From Pomphorhynchus laevis (taxonomy: Eukaryota > Acanthocephala > Palaeacanthocephala > Echinorhynchida > Pomphorhynchidae): a stretch of DNA of 64,000 nucleotides. The translations under genes were made by a program, and so were the position numbers. Within the stretch, counting starts at the first letter, position 1. Every line of letters starts with the position of its first letter. The notes beneath the pieces are model-generated. The model saw nothing but the letters and a program-made list of their open reading frames with translations. It did no database searches and was not told the DNA's origin. Shown here in pieces: positions 33,801 through 45,350 of this stretch. The stretch spans positions 186,001 to 250,000 of the forward strand of contig WNNJ02000901.1 of assembly GCA_012934845.2 (NCBI GenBank). Direction: 5' to 3'.

Positions 33801-35262
33801 AGATATTTCAACTCAAGTTTTGTTTTGAATGTTTTTAAAATTCATAATCGTCTAACACATTTAATTATATTACTTCAAGTATAACAGATGAAATATATTA
33901 AAATTTAATAAATGATTACTATCTACATATAAATGACTATACGTTTATATCAACGATTTGTTAATAAATATATTTATTAATTAATTATATTTATTAATAA
34001 AACGTTTATTAATAAATTATATTTGATGCAAATTGTATAAATGATTTATTAAGATAAAATTGTACCAGCAATACAAACAAAGAACTTTTCTCAATCACAG
34101 AACAATATTCAATTAGCAGACAGCAAATATGAGTCAAACGACAATATTACATTTACTTCTGCAAACTCAGAAGCATGACATTTTGTAACTAGTCGAATAC
34201 AAACAAATACGATAATAAGTATATACATATTTACTTATGGACAAAACAGATAGCAAAAGTATTCTATAAATCTTCATAAATATTAATTATTTGTTATATC
34301 AACATTCTATTAAATTAAAAAAAAACATGAAAAATTAAAGGACAGACATAAAAGTTGAAGAATACATCTCTGTAGCTTACAGAGACGGATTAAAAAATAT
34401 TAGAATTCAATGCAGTGTAAGTAATGACGATGATCTTTAACGGATTTTCGATGATAAATTTAGATATTTAATAAATGAGTTATGCCAATAATAATATAAT
34501 TTGGACAGTATCATTTATATATAATTTAATATTATATATTATTTTATATGTATTATTTAAATATTAATATTATAGTATAAAATTATAATAATATTTTTAT
34601 ATTATTATCATATAATATTATAATATTATTTAAATATTATTTCATAAATATTCCAGTAATATTCAGGAATATTATATATGGACTCGACAAATAATCTAAG
34701 CCATTAAGATCATTGAAATATGAATTCAGTTGTTTATGGAATGTAAAATATATGCATATACCTTACAGGAGTGATTAAATTGTCATTCAATACGTCTATA
34801 ATATATTTATTGCTTGTTATGGATTGCATCGGTTTCATATATTTAAATGAGGCTAATTTGAAATGGTAAGTTCTAGAAACTGCGGAGTGCCGAACATGAA
34901 TTCGATTGCCAGATCGATCAGTTTCTATTCGCTGTATACTATCAATTCTAAAAATATTATCAACAATAATAACATTGAAAATAGAACTGGAAGTTCAGTT
35001 GCACGTTTATATCATTTTGACAATTTTGATTCACTAAAAATATAAAAGTTAATTTACAATTACGAATTGTAAATACGAATTGTGATGCGAATTGGTAGAT
35101 TTTGCATGAAACTCATTTAATAGCAACTTATAATGCAATATGTCGCATAAACTATTTATGCAAACAATATAATATTAGAAACAATATTAAATTGCAAACA
35201 ATAACGTATTAGATGATCATGTCTGTGCCTTGTATGTGTCTTGTCAAAAAGACATTAATTAC

Positions 35263-35306
<44 letters not shown>

Positions 35307-38211
35307 CAATATATTTTTATCAAATCATTGAAAAAATATTTCGAGTATTGACAATTAAGTATATTGCATTCAAGTATTGTATCAAAGTACAATAGTGTAA
35401 CTATTTTTAATATTAAAAATTTCCAAACTGTTTTACATATAAAATTATTACGAATATAAAACAATAAATATTTACTACAAATAATTTGTTAATCTATTAT
35501 TTTAAAGGTGATTAAATAGATCATGCATGCTATGAATAATGAAATTGCAGGGTTTAATCGCTTGGAGTAAGTTACAACTCACGTAATTTGGTTATGAATA
35601 GCCTTTTTAGTTGTCCGCTACTCAGCGATTTAATTTATTTCTGATGTCTAAAAGAAGCCTGTTGTATGGTGTGCTTGTTAGAGAGTAATCATTTGCTAAT
35701 AAAACTACTTTCATAAAAATTTCATTGAACATCTACACAGAACAATTTTGATATTAAAATATATCAATATAACATATTTTTCATTATAGATGGAATATGT
35801 AGTCAAAACAAGCTTTTTAAATTTTCGTATATTTAATTAGACCGTATAGTGTTTAATTTGAAAGTTTATTTTTCAAAAATATATATGTGTATAATCAACA
35901 TAGTAATGTGCTTGTATTACCATGAGTCAAATAATGATACATCAAATCAGCTACATCTTTCAATTAAAAAAATCTAAAACATGGAATCCCATTTATAGCT
36001 ACATATGGAAACTAAATGTTTTATAATGTAGGTAATAAAAATCAATTTAGATAGCATATATTTTAGATAAGAAACTAAATTGCAATAGATAAAGTAAAAT
36101 CTGTTTAGTAGTCGACCATTAGTGTGACGGTGTCGTAAAAAGATTGTCCACCATCCAAATCTATATTCCATAATGCATAGAGTCTACCTGTTGGTAAAAA
36201 GGTTGCGCAATTTCGGAACCACCACCCGCCTCCAGAAAGCTGTGCACAGTTTTCACTAGATAGATCATTGTCCTTGTCAAGTGTGGTAAACTTCATTCCG
36301 TTATGGTAATATAAACTGTAATTGATAAATTCTGAATCCGAAGGGTTACTAATTGTTAATGGAAAACTGTCATTTTCCAAGCCAACGGATAATCCATTAA
36401 ATTCTATTATATCAGTAAAATTTTGGCCGTATTTGGCTTCAACCCGGAGTCGAAGATTTCTTTGACTTGTTATTTCATTTAGATTCTTGAGTCCGAGCCA
36501 CAAATTACCATTAACACTACCGAATCCATGCTTATAATCGACCCAACTTTTGTTAAAACTTTCGATTTCATTAACATCACGAGTAATTTCTCTATGCATG
36601 ATTACAGTCCACCTTTGCACTTCATCATCGTCTACTTTATGTCGGTTGGTTCTGTATATGCATTTAGTTACAAATTTCACATCAGATCCTACGCGTATCT
36701 GGCAAGGTACATCACCTCCGGATACGTTAACGAATTCATCAACTGTATGTGTTACATTACGTTGAGTTACATTACGTTGAGTTACATTACGTTGAGTTAC
36801 ATTACGTTGGTTTTCTAAGCTAACCGGTATCTTGTGAGTTTTCGGTAAAAAATATTTAATTGTACGAACTAATCGTCGGTCTATCATCTGTACAGTTCGC
36901 ATGATTGTTGTTAAGTAACTGTATGCTGTAGAATTGAAGCCTGTTATTACCGGCTTTTCGGGACTCTTTGATGCCGCTCTGTTCATATACATACATCCAA
37001 ATTTCTTCATCACATGCATAACTGGCAAATCAAAGTAGATTAAACTGTTACTACGAGGATTAACATGTCGGTGCATTCGAAAAAACTCGTCCATCCAATC
37101 CGGTAATATGATACTTTTTATTTTTACGCAATTAATGTACAAATCGATTTGACCATTCATGTACTCATATTTTGATTTACTTTTAATACTTAGAAATGCC
37201 AATCTTTCCTGGTTTCGTAAAAATGGATGTTGGATATCAATGGATTGACATTTTTCAGAAAACGGACTCTTTAAACAAATAACGATTTCCTGTGTCAAGT
37301 CAAAGCTTTCAATACTCCAGTAAATCTCATTATCAGATGTATTAAACGTGACTAAAGTTTTGGAATACCTGTCACTTACCGGTTCCAAAGTATTGACCAA
37401 GACGAATTCAGAAAAAGTTGGCTGTTTTAAAATATGATCGTTAAAAGTCGAACAGCCGTTGGCAAATCTGTTATTGGAACAATAAATCCAGAATATAGTC
37501 GCTAATAATAGTATAAGCGCTGTCATCTCTATATTTCCTTAAGTATTCTTTCCTCGCAATAATTGCTTTACTCTCTTTAAAGACATATTTGTAGGCTAAT
37601 TTTATCAGTGAACTCTTTCTAGTACAGATCATTCGAGCCAGAAAGCGCACATAATTAAAATATTAGTTTGCTTTCATAAAATGTTAATGCAACGAAACGA
37701 AAGATAAGTAAAAGTCCAGTGAACGCCTTGTACGTTAAATACTCGTACCTTATATCCAGATCGTTTGTGTACAACCATTGGTTCATTTGCTTCTTTAGAA
37801 TATTAAGGTTTCCGTTGTCGGACATTAGGCTACACATTAGATAGAAATGAAGAAAACAAAAGCTGAAATTTTTATAGATAATACGTCGGCCACATAAATG
37901 AGGCAGTAGACTGAATAGCATGAACACCCGTATCAGTCCGACTTGACAGTGTCAATTTCGGGAAATCTGTGGTAAGCAACAATTTTCCTAGACAGTACTA
38001 TACTTTTCATATAACAATAACTCTGAGAGCATAAAATATACCTCAATTGCCGAGGCAACAGTTGCCGTCCCTACTTCTTGATATTGACAACCTCTTTGTG
38101 TAAAATTAATGATAAAACTAGAACTATCAATTGGCTATAAACTTACCTAAAGCGGGTACCACAGTAAGAGAATTTCAAAAAGAGACGGACTTTATCAACG
38201 TTTTTTATCAT
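30882..38211 (-). CDS. PUSL1: TruA-family tRNA pseudouridine synthase (PUSL1-like), split gene
   Basis: TruA enzymes isomerise uridines in tRNA; PUSL1 is the mitochondrial animal member. Exons I can join in frame: 1, 38147-38211 (MIKNVDKVRLFLKFSYCGTR); 2, 38042-38093 (GCQYQEVGTATVASAIE); 3, 37885-37997 (YCLGKLLL... SSRTDTGVHAIQ, with the catalytic Asp); 4, 37749-37829 (QMNQWLYTNDLDIR). Then two 3' exons: 31871-32007 (ESLLREAATVLSGQRNFSAF, SPVKTLKI) and 30882-30997 (YDDTDIKFIAIKFTAESFLL). Every listed junction has GT/AG and matching phase. A probable exon 5 starts at 37618 (KLAYKYVF...ARKEYL), but its end is unclear. The last exon, after SFLLRM, was not found. The 5-kb gap holds a fibrinogen-domain gene. 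Whether the gene is still whole cannot be told. Confidence 0.78.
32600..33260 (+). pseudogene. Heavily decayed LINE reverse transcriptase fragment
   Basis: Scattered plus-strand text resembles a LINE palm domain: IIPECFSMIAKI, LNQFAFRAGSSTTQ and LELDSSRAFDTVVNNM (motif A), in changing frames. It lies inside the presumed TruA intron. It is too decayed to place in a clade. Confidence 0.5.
33261..36100. other. AT-rich intronic/intergenic stretch
   Basis: No gene was recognised. It contains AAT/ATT-type low complexity at about 34480-34680 and an (AT)n run at 35265-35305. A 60-codon plus-strand frame at 34863-35045 is Asn-rich and unconvincing. A minus-strand piece near 34750-34840 (MQSITSNKYIIDVLNDNL followed by GT) could be an exon but has no match I know. 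Confidence 0.35.
35265..35305. repeat. (AT)n microsatellite
   Basis: About 20 uninterrupted AT dinucleotides. Confidence 0.95.
36105..37526 (-). CDS. Secreted fibrinogen-related protein (FReD)
   Basis: 473 codons are uninterrupted, starting at 37526. Residues 1-25 form a signal peptide (MTALILLLATIFWIYC). Residues about 40-145 resemble a thrombospondin-N/LamG-like module (QIDLYINCVKIKSIILPD), a tentative call. Residues 240-259 are four QRNVT repeats, each an N-glycosylation sequon. Residues about 275-473 are the fibrinogen C-terminal domain: SWVDYKHGFGSVNGNLWLGL, LYYHNGMKFTTLDKDND (calcium site), NCAQLSGGGWWFRNC. The final GIYW stretch of typical FReDs is replaced by a divergent tail. Such proteins are extracellular lectins in invertebrate immunity or clotting. 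The gene is single-exon as seen and lies on the same strand inside the TruA locus. An intact frame of this length in AT-rich DNA argues for a live gene; a retrogene origin is possible. Confidence 0.85.
   Translation of the reverse strand: MTALILLLATIFWIYCSNNRFANGCSTFNDHILKQPTFSEFVLVNTLEPVSDRYSKTLVTFNTSDNEIYWSIESFDLTQEIVICLKSPFSEKCQSIDIQHPFLRNQERLAFLSIKSKSKYEYMNGQIDLYINCVKIKSIILPDWMDEFFRMHRHVNPRSNSLIYFDLPVMHVMKKFGCMYMNRAASKSPEKPVITGFNSTAYSYLTTIMRTVQMIDRRLVRTIKYFLPKTHKIPVSLENQRNVTQRNVTQRNVTQRNVTHTVDEFVNVSGGDVPCQIRVGSDVKFVTKCIYRTNRHKVDDDEVQRWTVIMHREITRDVNEIESFNKSWVDYKHGFGSVNGNLWLGLKNLNEITSQRNLRLRVEAKYGQNFTDIIEFNGLSVGLENDSFPLTISNPSDSEFINYSLYYHNGMKFTTLDKDNDLSSENCAQLSGGGWWFRNCATFLPTGRLYALWNIDLDGGQSFYDTVTLMVDY
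36751..36810 (-). repeat. 15-bp coding minisatellite, four units
   Basis: Four head-to-tail units of GTTACATTACGTTGA (the last ends in G) encode RNVTQ on the minus strand, inside the FReD gene. Unit length is a multiple of three, so copy-number change would keep the frame and add or remove glycosylation sites. Confidence 0.95.
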
Positions 38212-40260
38212 TATGATTAAATATTATCTTGAATAAGCAACAAGTAGGGTAATTTAATTATAAAAATTCGATATCCAATGTGATAATTATTAGCTTAATA
38301 CTCAATTAAATATTATATATGTTATTAACTTTAGCATTTAAAAGCCCAAATTTTTAAAATAAAAGTAACCATAGCGTTTTAGAAAACCTTAAAAGACGGG
38401 AATATTATTTGTTATGGCCATAAAAAATAAAAAATAAATTTACCTATTGAGACTACGCCACGATTAATATATCACTAAATATCATAAAGTTTAACAATAT
38501 AATATCTTTGATATAATTACATCAGTGTGCCAACTTACGTTAGTTAAAAAATGAATTTTACACACATTAGAACAGTTCTCGTGTATAACTGGTCGAGAAC
38601 AGTTCGAACTGTACTTGTGTGGGTAAAATGACTTTTATCACTATTTTAATATATTTAATTATTAAATTATATTAAATAAAAACTACATTTATTTTAAAAA
38701 TGTAAAATAACAACAAATTTTTAACAAAAATTATAAGTTAAAATACCTTAAATATAATTATTTAATGCAATTTAAGCATAATTACATAATATAATAGATA
38801 TATTATATTGTATTTAGTACAAGTAAAATGCAATTATGGATAAAATATAGCAAAAATACAATTTAAAAATAAATTATGTAATAAGAGAAACATAAACAGA
38901 AAGATTGTTATACAACCATCCTATTTTGAAGCATAATATTATGATATATAAATCAATAAATATCACATATTTGCAAAAGTAAATTTTCCAAAAAGTAGCT
39001 TATTACAAGGCTGCGTGAAAATATGTCTGATAACAATTTATAAAATAAAAACGTTGCAATCGAACGATTGCTTGTAGATAAACTAGAATTGTCTCACAAA
39101 TTTACTTGAATTGAAATTTTTCAGGAATGTGATCAGGTAAATAATTCCAGGCTATTACGGCGACAATACAGTAAGCTCGATGACCAAAGTCTTAAAAGTA
39201 TCTGGGAACGTGTAGAAGAGATTTAATGGAGCGCGATAATATAAATGGGTAGTAAAATGCCGAGGGAAGGAACATGTAGATAAGAGGGAGATAAATATGC
39301 GAAGACGAAGCGTCAGATAAAGTAAAATAAAATTAATTTATTGGAAGATAATGAGACAATGAAATTTGGAGAAGTGGGTGAGGATATGGTCAGAATGAAG
39401 AATGTGGAAAATATTACGTACAGATGTTTGTAAGATGCGTTGGAGTGGTAAAAATGTATTTTTAGAATAGTTGACTAAAATACTAAAATGATAGCTAATC
39501 TTTAAGAATGGTATAAAACGATATTATGAAGCATTGACATACAAATGTAAAATTGAAATTACCCTGAAAATACTTTCGACGAAAATGAAAAAATATATTA
39601 TGCATTTACCAAAAATAGATTTATTGTATTTAATAAATCTATTGATATCAGTAAAAGTTTAAATTTTCGTTTCAATTATATAAATATTAAAATACAAAAT
39701 ATACCTTTAAATATAAATTTGAAAGCACAAATTATATATTAATATTTTAAAGTGTGATATGTTATATTTATTGACACTGTTTATAAAAAAATAAACGCCT
39801 GGATATGTGATGAACTCAGCGTCCAAAGTCGTGAGTGATATATGTATATTGCGATTACATAAAAATCAAAGGCATTTATTTTGTAATAAATTATTACGAT
39901 TATTAAACTAATGGTTAAGATCTTACGTAAAATGTCTTTCGTACTTACCACGAAGATATAACTACAAAGGCAACATTTCCATTAATTAATAAAGAAGCAT
40001 TAATAAAAGTTCATGATTTTAAAAGCATAACTCATGTGATACTTTACTTAATAGCCAATGTGTATGTTCAAAATATAAATATTTAAAATAAAAAACGATT
40101 TCAGCTGATTTATTCAATGGTTCAACGTGGCAGTGCAGCGCAAAAACGTCGCCTGCTTTATAGAAGCAGCTGAAGACTACGGATTAAATTCAATTTACGG
40201 ATGTTAGATTTTATTTTAGGACAATTAATACAACGAATTAATACAAATAATGCACATGTT
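38212..40260. other. AT-rich upstream region of the TruA gene, with a possible LINE relic
   Basis: The TruA promoter should lie just above 38211, but I see no certain element. At about 39100-39480 purine-rich plus-strand DNA reads on the minus strand like a LINE C terminus (QRILQTSVRNIFHILHSDHI), resembling text at 60.1-60.3 kb; this is weak. Confidence 0.3.
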
Positions 40261-40366
40261 TTACAACAAAGTGGACGAGACGCAGTCTGCTGACATGGCT
40301 TTTGTTAAAGCTGCACGCGTCTTTGGCCCGTTGAATTTCTTCGTGATTCGATGTATCTTTATTGTG
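40261..40366 (-). CDS. Candidate terminal exon of an unknown host gene
   Basis: A strong splice acceptor (T10-tract then GTATTACAG, ending at 40367) is followed by one base and 34 codons, IHRITKKFNGPKTRAALTKA in the middle, ending at the TAA 40261-40263. Local base composition is richer in G/C than its surroundings, as in the other exons. The preceding exon must end in phase 2 and was not found. The family is not recognised. Confidence 0.4.
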
Positions 40367-41340
40367 CTGTAATACAAAAAAAAATATTAATATTTGTCTA
40401 AGATTGAAACTCTTATCTCGTTTTATTTATAATATTTAAAAAGTTCAAAAAAGACAAACAATTAAATTTCTCATTTAATTCTAAAATGTTTTTAAAATTA
40501 ATTATAGAGCAAAATAAATGTTTATTAAACTGTTTGCTTGTTTGTGCAAAAATAAAAGTTTTAAAAATTCAAATTACGGATTTCGTGATTTTGAACGGAA
40601 AAAAAAATACGAAAATACCGATTTTTTTAATAAAAATGAACATTAAAAATGTCTATCAAAACTTGGTAGTGTCACCGAGTGAGAGCTTATAACCGTTTCA
40701 AGCTAATTGTTTTCTATTAACGTAAACTTATATATTCGCAATTACAATCGAGCAGTGATACAACAATCTGGTGAAATTATCCGGTTACGGTCAATTACTT
40801 TTATTTTATCGTAAAGATATTTGAAAATATAAAAGATATTGTAAAACTATTTTTTGTAACATTTACTCCTGATGATGATAGCAGTAGGCTATTGAAAATT
40901 CGAGACTAAATAAATATTTTCTTCATTCTCTCCACTAATAAATAGTCGTTATAGTGTTCTAATGACATCTTTTAAAGATTGTCAAATTACAACCTCACAC
41001 ACTACAAATACCGATGCAACTGTTTTCTAATTAATGGTGTGGCATTCGCTTCAATTTTAGCACATTTGCTTATTCAACATATTAGCCTATTTTATTCAAT
41101 AGCCATTTCCGCGACGCCTGGCTGGAATATTCTGTTTTATTTTTAAAATTAATTTAAAATCGCATTAATTGATGTATAGTTAATTCAAACCTACGCTATG
41201 AAGTTCAATATGTACTTGATATGATGATTTTATAGTGTATAAATAATTATTAAATTTTATATTTACGTGTAATGTCGATAAGTATGATGGAAATTTTTAA
41301 ACAACTACACTTCACTGCTTGCTTTTAGAAAAATAAAGTT
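40367..41340. other. AT-rich stretch without recognised genes
   Basis: A 68-codon plus-strand frame at 40486-40692 is Lys/Ile-rich with no signature. Upstream exons of the 40261-40366 candidate may lie here but could not be recognised. Confidence 0.3.
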
Positions 41341-41830
41341 AAATATTAAAAAAAATAAAAAAGATATGTATATATGAACATGATAATAGAACATGATATA
41401 AGAAACTGTAAATTATTTATTTTAGAACATTGTTGAAGAAAATAAGGCAATATTAAATAAAAAAACACATTATAAAAAGATTTTTGGATTAAAACCCTTA
41501 ATTCCATGGACGCATTAGGATTGAACGACGTGGTACAAGGAATTGGCGGAAGTAGTATGGTAAATAATAAACAACTATGTTATAATAATCCAGTTGAATG
41601 CAAACCAAGAAGACATGGTGATAAAAGGAATAAGAAAAATAAACTTAAAAATATAAAAAAAGATAAGTATATTAATGAACAATTAGAAATATTAAAACAA
41701 CTTTTAAGAGATAATAAACTAAAATATGTTTGTAAGTTTTTATAATGAAATCATTTGTCAATAAATCAAAGATTAATTGGAAACTATGATAAGTTAAGTT
41801 ATGTAATAGACATTTATTTTAATTTAAAAT
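41340..41830 (+). mobile_element. PLE fragment: GIY-YIG end and linker
   Basis: The plus strand reads NCKLFILEH, KDFWIKTLN, ALGLNDVVQGIGGSSM and a Lys-rich linker KPRRHGDKRNKKNK. The same strings recur at 43.85-44.05 and 45.36-45.6 kb. LFILE...FWI.TL...GLN is typical of the GIY-YIG endonuclease of PLEs. The fragment stops where a REL fragment begins. Confidence 0.65.
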
Positions 41831-41844
41831 ACCAAGCACTCCGG

Positions 41845-42565
41845 CAATTTTTTACGAGCCCTGCCGATATCCGCGATGGGAAAGAGGTTGGACGATTACT
41901 CAATTAACGAGGCGGTTGCTTTGAGACTCGACGTCGATTTCTGTCGACCGTTCAAGTGCAGGTGCGGCGCCATCTGCGATAGCTCTGTTTTTTATGGCCT
42001 AAACTGCCGCTACTAGTTGGGCCGGCACACTCTTCATGCAGATATCAACGGTATCATTCGAAGATCACTTATGGTTGTAAATGTACCATCGCGTCTAGAA
42101 CCTATGGGTTTATCCAGGCTAGATAGCAAACCCCCAGACGGTGGAATTCTCGTCGCTTGGAAAATAGGGTTGTATCTAGCTTGGAGCTTTGCGTGCCCAA
42201 ACACAATGGCGCAGAGTAGCGAACACTTGGCGGTATTTGGGGCTGGATAGGTAGCAAGGGATGTCTAAATCCGAAAATATCTAAAATACATCGACCTGGG
42301 CCGTCGCCAACATATGTCTACCCCAGTAGCAATATAGACTTGGGGCCCGTGGGCCCTGATTCTCTTGATTTTCTGCGAGAACTCGGGAGTCGTCTTGCGA
42401 GGATTTCCGGTGATGCACGTGCACCGTCTTTCTTGATGCGGAGAATAAGCGCCACAATTCAGCGAGGCAGCGCTGCTTGCATAAGGGAGTGCATGGACGA
42501 TACCGGCCTATGCGCATTTCGCTGCTACGACTCGGCACCGCACGAGCATGAGACAGCATTATAAA
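41845..42565 (+). pseudogene. REL subfamily A nuclease fragment
   Basis: Text parallel to 6483-7202: a knuckle region (about 41950-42010, CRCGAICD), INGIIRRSLMVVNVPSRLEP, KPPDGGILVAWKIGLYLAWS (PDG kept, later residues changed) and FLMRRISATIQRGSAACI. Frames change at least twice. Nothing N-terminal to the nuclease is present. Confidence 0.68.
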
Positions 42566-42599
42566 ATTTGAATTTAATTTCTAAAAATTGTTTTTATTG

Positions 42600-42820
42600 A
42601 AGATTGACATGTATCAAAATTTGAAATTTAAAATTAACTTTTTTTAATAAATTTAATAAAATTTAATAATTAAAAAATAAATTGTTATAAATAATTGTTA
42701 TAAGATTTTATAACTTATATAAAGTTAAAATAAAAAAATTAAAATTTAAAATAAAAGTCAATTTTTATAAATTGTTTGGTAAATAACAGAAGTTGTATCA
42801 GAATAAGGATTAGAGGGTAA
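42600..42820 (-). mobile_element. PLE end fragment
   Basis: AT-rich terminal sequence of the PLE family including TTGTATCAGAATAAGGATTA; the 57-nt motif is not present. Confidence 0.6.
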
Positions 42821-43149
42821 GGATCCTAATATTGCCATTCTCTAGCAGCAAGTAGTCGGACTCGTACATGATCGTACTACACACAACGGTTGCATAAACA
42901 GTTCCTTCTGAAATTAAAATGTTAAAATATATTTTTATGATTATTAGAATAATAATTATTAGAATAATTATTAGAATTAATAAACATTAGAATTATATTA
43001 GAATTAATAACAATTAAGGGTTTGGTAATATTTTAATATTACTCAATAATACCGAACGAGCCTGAGACAGCTTAACGTTTTTTGAATTTGCTTTCTTTTC
43101 TAATTGATAGTGTTTAAAATATAAAATACTATAACAATAAAAAATATAC

Positions 43150-43730
43150 ACTAACCATCTAATGAAATTTAAATATATCATTAATAAATCATTCGTTCAA
43201 TAAATCAAAGATTAATTAACTATTATGATAAGTTTAGTTGTATAATAGAGAGTTATTGTAATATAAAATACTATAATCGGACAATAAATGTTTATAAATA
43301 CAAGAAAAAATACACTGACCATAAACTTCATTAATAAATGTATAGATAACATAAATATAGCCGGACTTTTAAATAATTCTAAAAGTAAAGAAATAATAGG
43401 GTCAGAGTATAAGTTTTTACCGCCATTAGGATAAGTTACCGCTAATAATGTATAAACTGTTAACCCTACTAAATCAAAAAATTTGTAATTATAATAAAGA
43501 TTTGAAATCTGTTTGTAATGATTATATTATAAACGTTATAAAAACAGAATGCAACTGCGAAAGTCTTAATTTTGAAAAAATAAATGAACATATATGTACC
43601 CATAATCTAGAATTAATTGAAAGTGGTAAAATAGGGGAAATGCTATCAAAAGGGTATAAATAGGAATTAAATATTGTTAATAATAAAAATAAAATTTAAA
43701 ATTCGTTGCATAATGACTTAAATTCTTACT
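43150..43730 (+). mobile_element. PLE fragment: linker to RT N-terminal region
   Basis: The plus strand carries IIGSEYKFLPPLG and then a 71-codon frame (43448-43663) with KSVCNDYIINVIKTECNCE and EHICTHNLELIESGKIGEML, the block that precedes the RT fingers in this PLE family. Confidence 0.65.
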
Positions 43731-43779
43731 TTGGTAAATGGATTTAATTTTTATATAATAAATAATTTATATATTATTT

Positions 43780-45035
43780 TGCATTTTGATTCCTATATGT
43801 ATATGTATAATATAATACAGCATAATAGTCAAACTATATTTCATAGGAATACGAGATTAATAGGGCATGATATAGGATACTGTAAATTATTTATTTTAGA
43901 ACATATTGTTGAAAAAAATAAGTCAATATTAAATCAAAAACTATTATAACGAGAAGATTTTTGGATTAAAACCCTTAATTCCACAACGCATTTGGATTGA
44001 ATGACGTGGTACAAGGAATTAGCAGAAGTAGTATAATACATAATAAACAACTATATTACAATAATATCTTCCAAAACGATTTAGAGTTGGAAGATGACTT
44101 GAGTTGATTTCGCCAAAAGATAGTACGTTTAGTAAGTATAAGAATGAGATGTGAACAGCGTAGAGAAAAGTAGGAATCATGGAGATTTGGAGGGAGTGTG
44201 TTGGGATAACGTTTAAGAAAGGGATTATACACAAGAAAAATATAATTTAAAATATATTATAAAATTTATTATAAAATATAATTTATAATTATAAATTATA
44301 ATTATAAATATATTTTTATAAAATATATTTATAAAAATAATTTATTATAAAATATATTATAAAATTTAAAGTATTAAATTTTATTAGCGGAAAAATTTTG
44401 AATCTTAAAAATTATATATTTAAATTTACAAGAAACATATTTTTGCATGTTTATAACTGTGTAAAAAATAAATCTAATTTATACAACGATATGAAATATC
44501 TGCTTCGATATATTGATGATATATGTGCAATAATTTTTACTCTAATAATTTTTATTCAATTAGTGAACAAATTTATCCAGAAAGCCTTATTCTTAACAAA
44601 ACCAATATTAATGATAAAGAAGGTGTATATCTGGATATGAACATTAAATTAACATTAACTAAAACTACTATTAATTTATATCGTAAAGTTGTCATATTTA
44701 AATTTACAAGAAACATATTTTTGCATGAGCATTCATGCAAAATTGTGGAGGAATAGGGGCCGAATTTTTGATATATAATAACCTGATAGCATAGCAGTTT
44801 CTCCCCATTACCTCTAATCCTTATTCTAATTCAACATATGTTATTAATTTGTCAATTAATAAGAATTTTTTTAAATCAATTTTATATTTCAACTTGATTT
44901 AAAATCTTATAACAATTATTTATATTAAATTAGTTACTAAATTTTGATTTATTGATTTAGCATTATTATTTATTATTTATTTCTTTTTATTTTATAATTA
45001 TATTAAATACGTAGACTCAGTTAGATATTTGATGT
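43780..45035 (+). mobile_element. PLE copy: GIY-YIG piece, RT piece and 3' end
   Basis: GIY-YIG text (IGHDIGYCKLFILEHIVEKN, REDFWIKTLN) at 43.84-44.0 kb precedes RT text (KYLLRYIDDIC at 44.5 kb; IYPESLILNKTNINDKEGVY). The copy ends in the family terminus TACGTAGACTCAGTTAG near 45030. The region 44225-44370 between them is low-complexity A/T. This gives the endonuclease-before-RT order that defines Naiad-type PLEs. A remnant of the 57-nt motif is seen at 44770-44815. Confidence 0.68.
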
Positions 45036-45099
45036 TAAACTATTTTTGATTATCTCTTTAAAAATGTAATTAATAAAATTAACTTATTAAAGATAGCTT

Positions 45100-45350
45100 A
45101 AAGATATCCTGTCTCTCAAACTATATATTATAATATATACTATAATACTATAATATTATATATTATAATATTTTATATTTATATTATAATAAATTTTTAT
45201 TTAGAAATTGTTTGTACAATAATATTATAATATTATAATAACATTATAATATTATAATATTATAATATTATAATATTTTAATGTCATATATTATATAATA
45301 ATATAATCTTATATATTACTATTATAATATAATCGTTTTGTATAATCTTT
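45100..45350. repeat. TATAATAT low-complexity tract
   Basis: Repeated ATAATATT/AATATTAT units that can fold on themselves; no gene. Confidence 0.8.

Noticed and set aside
35213-35464. Reading frames with poly(Ile-Tyr)
   Set aside because: Translations of the (AT)n microsatellite.
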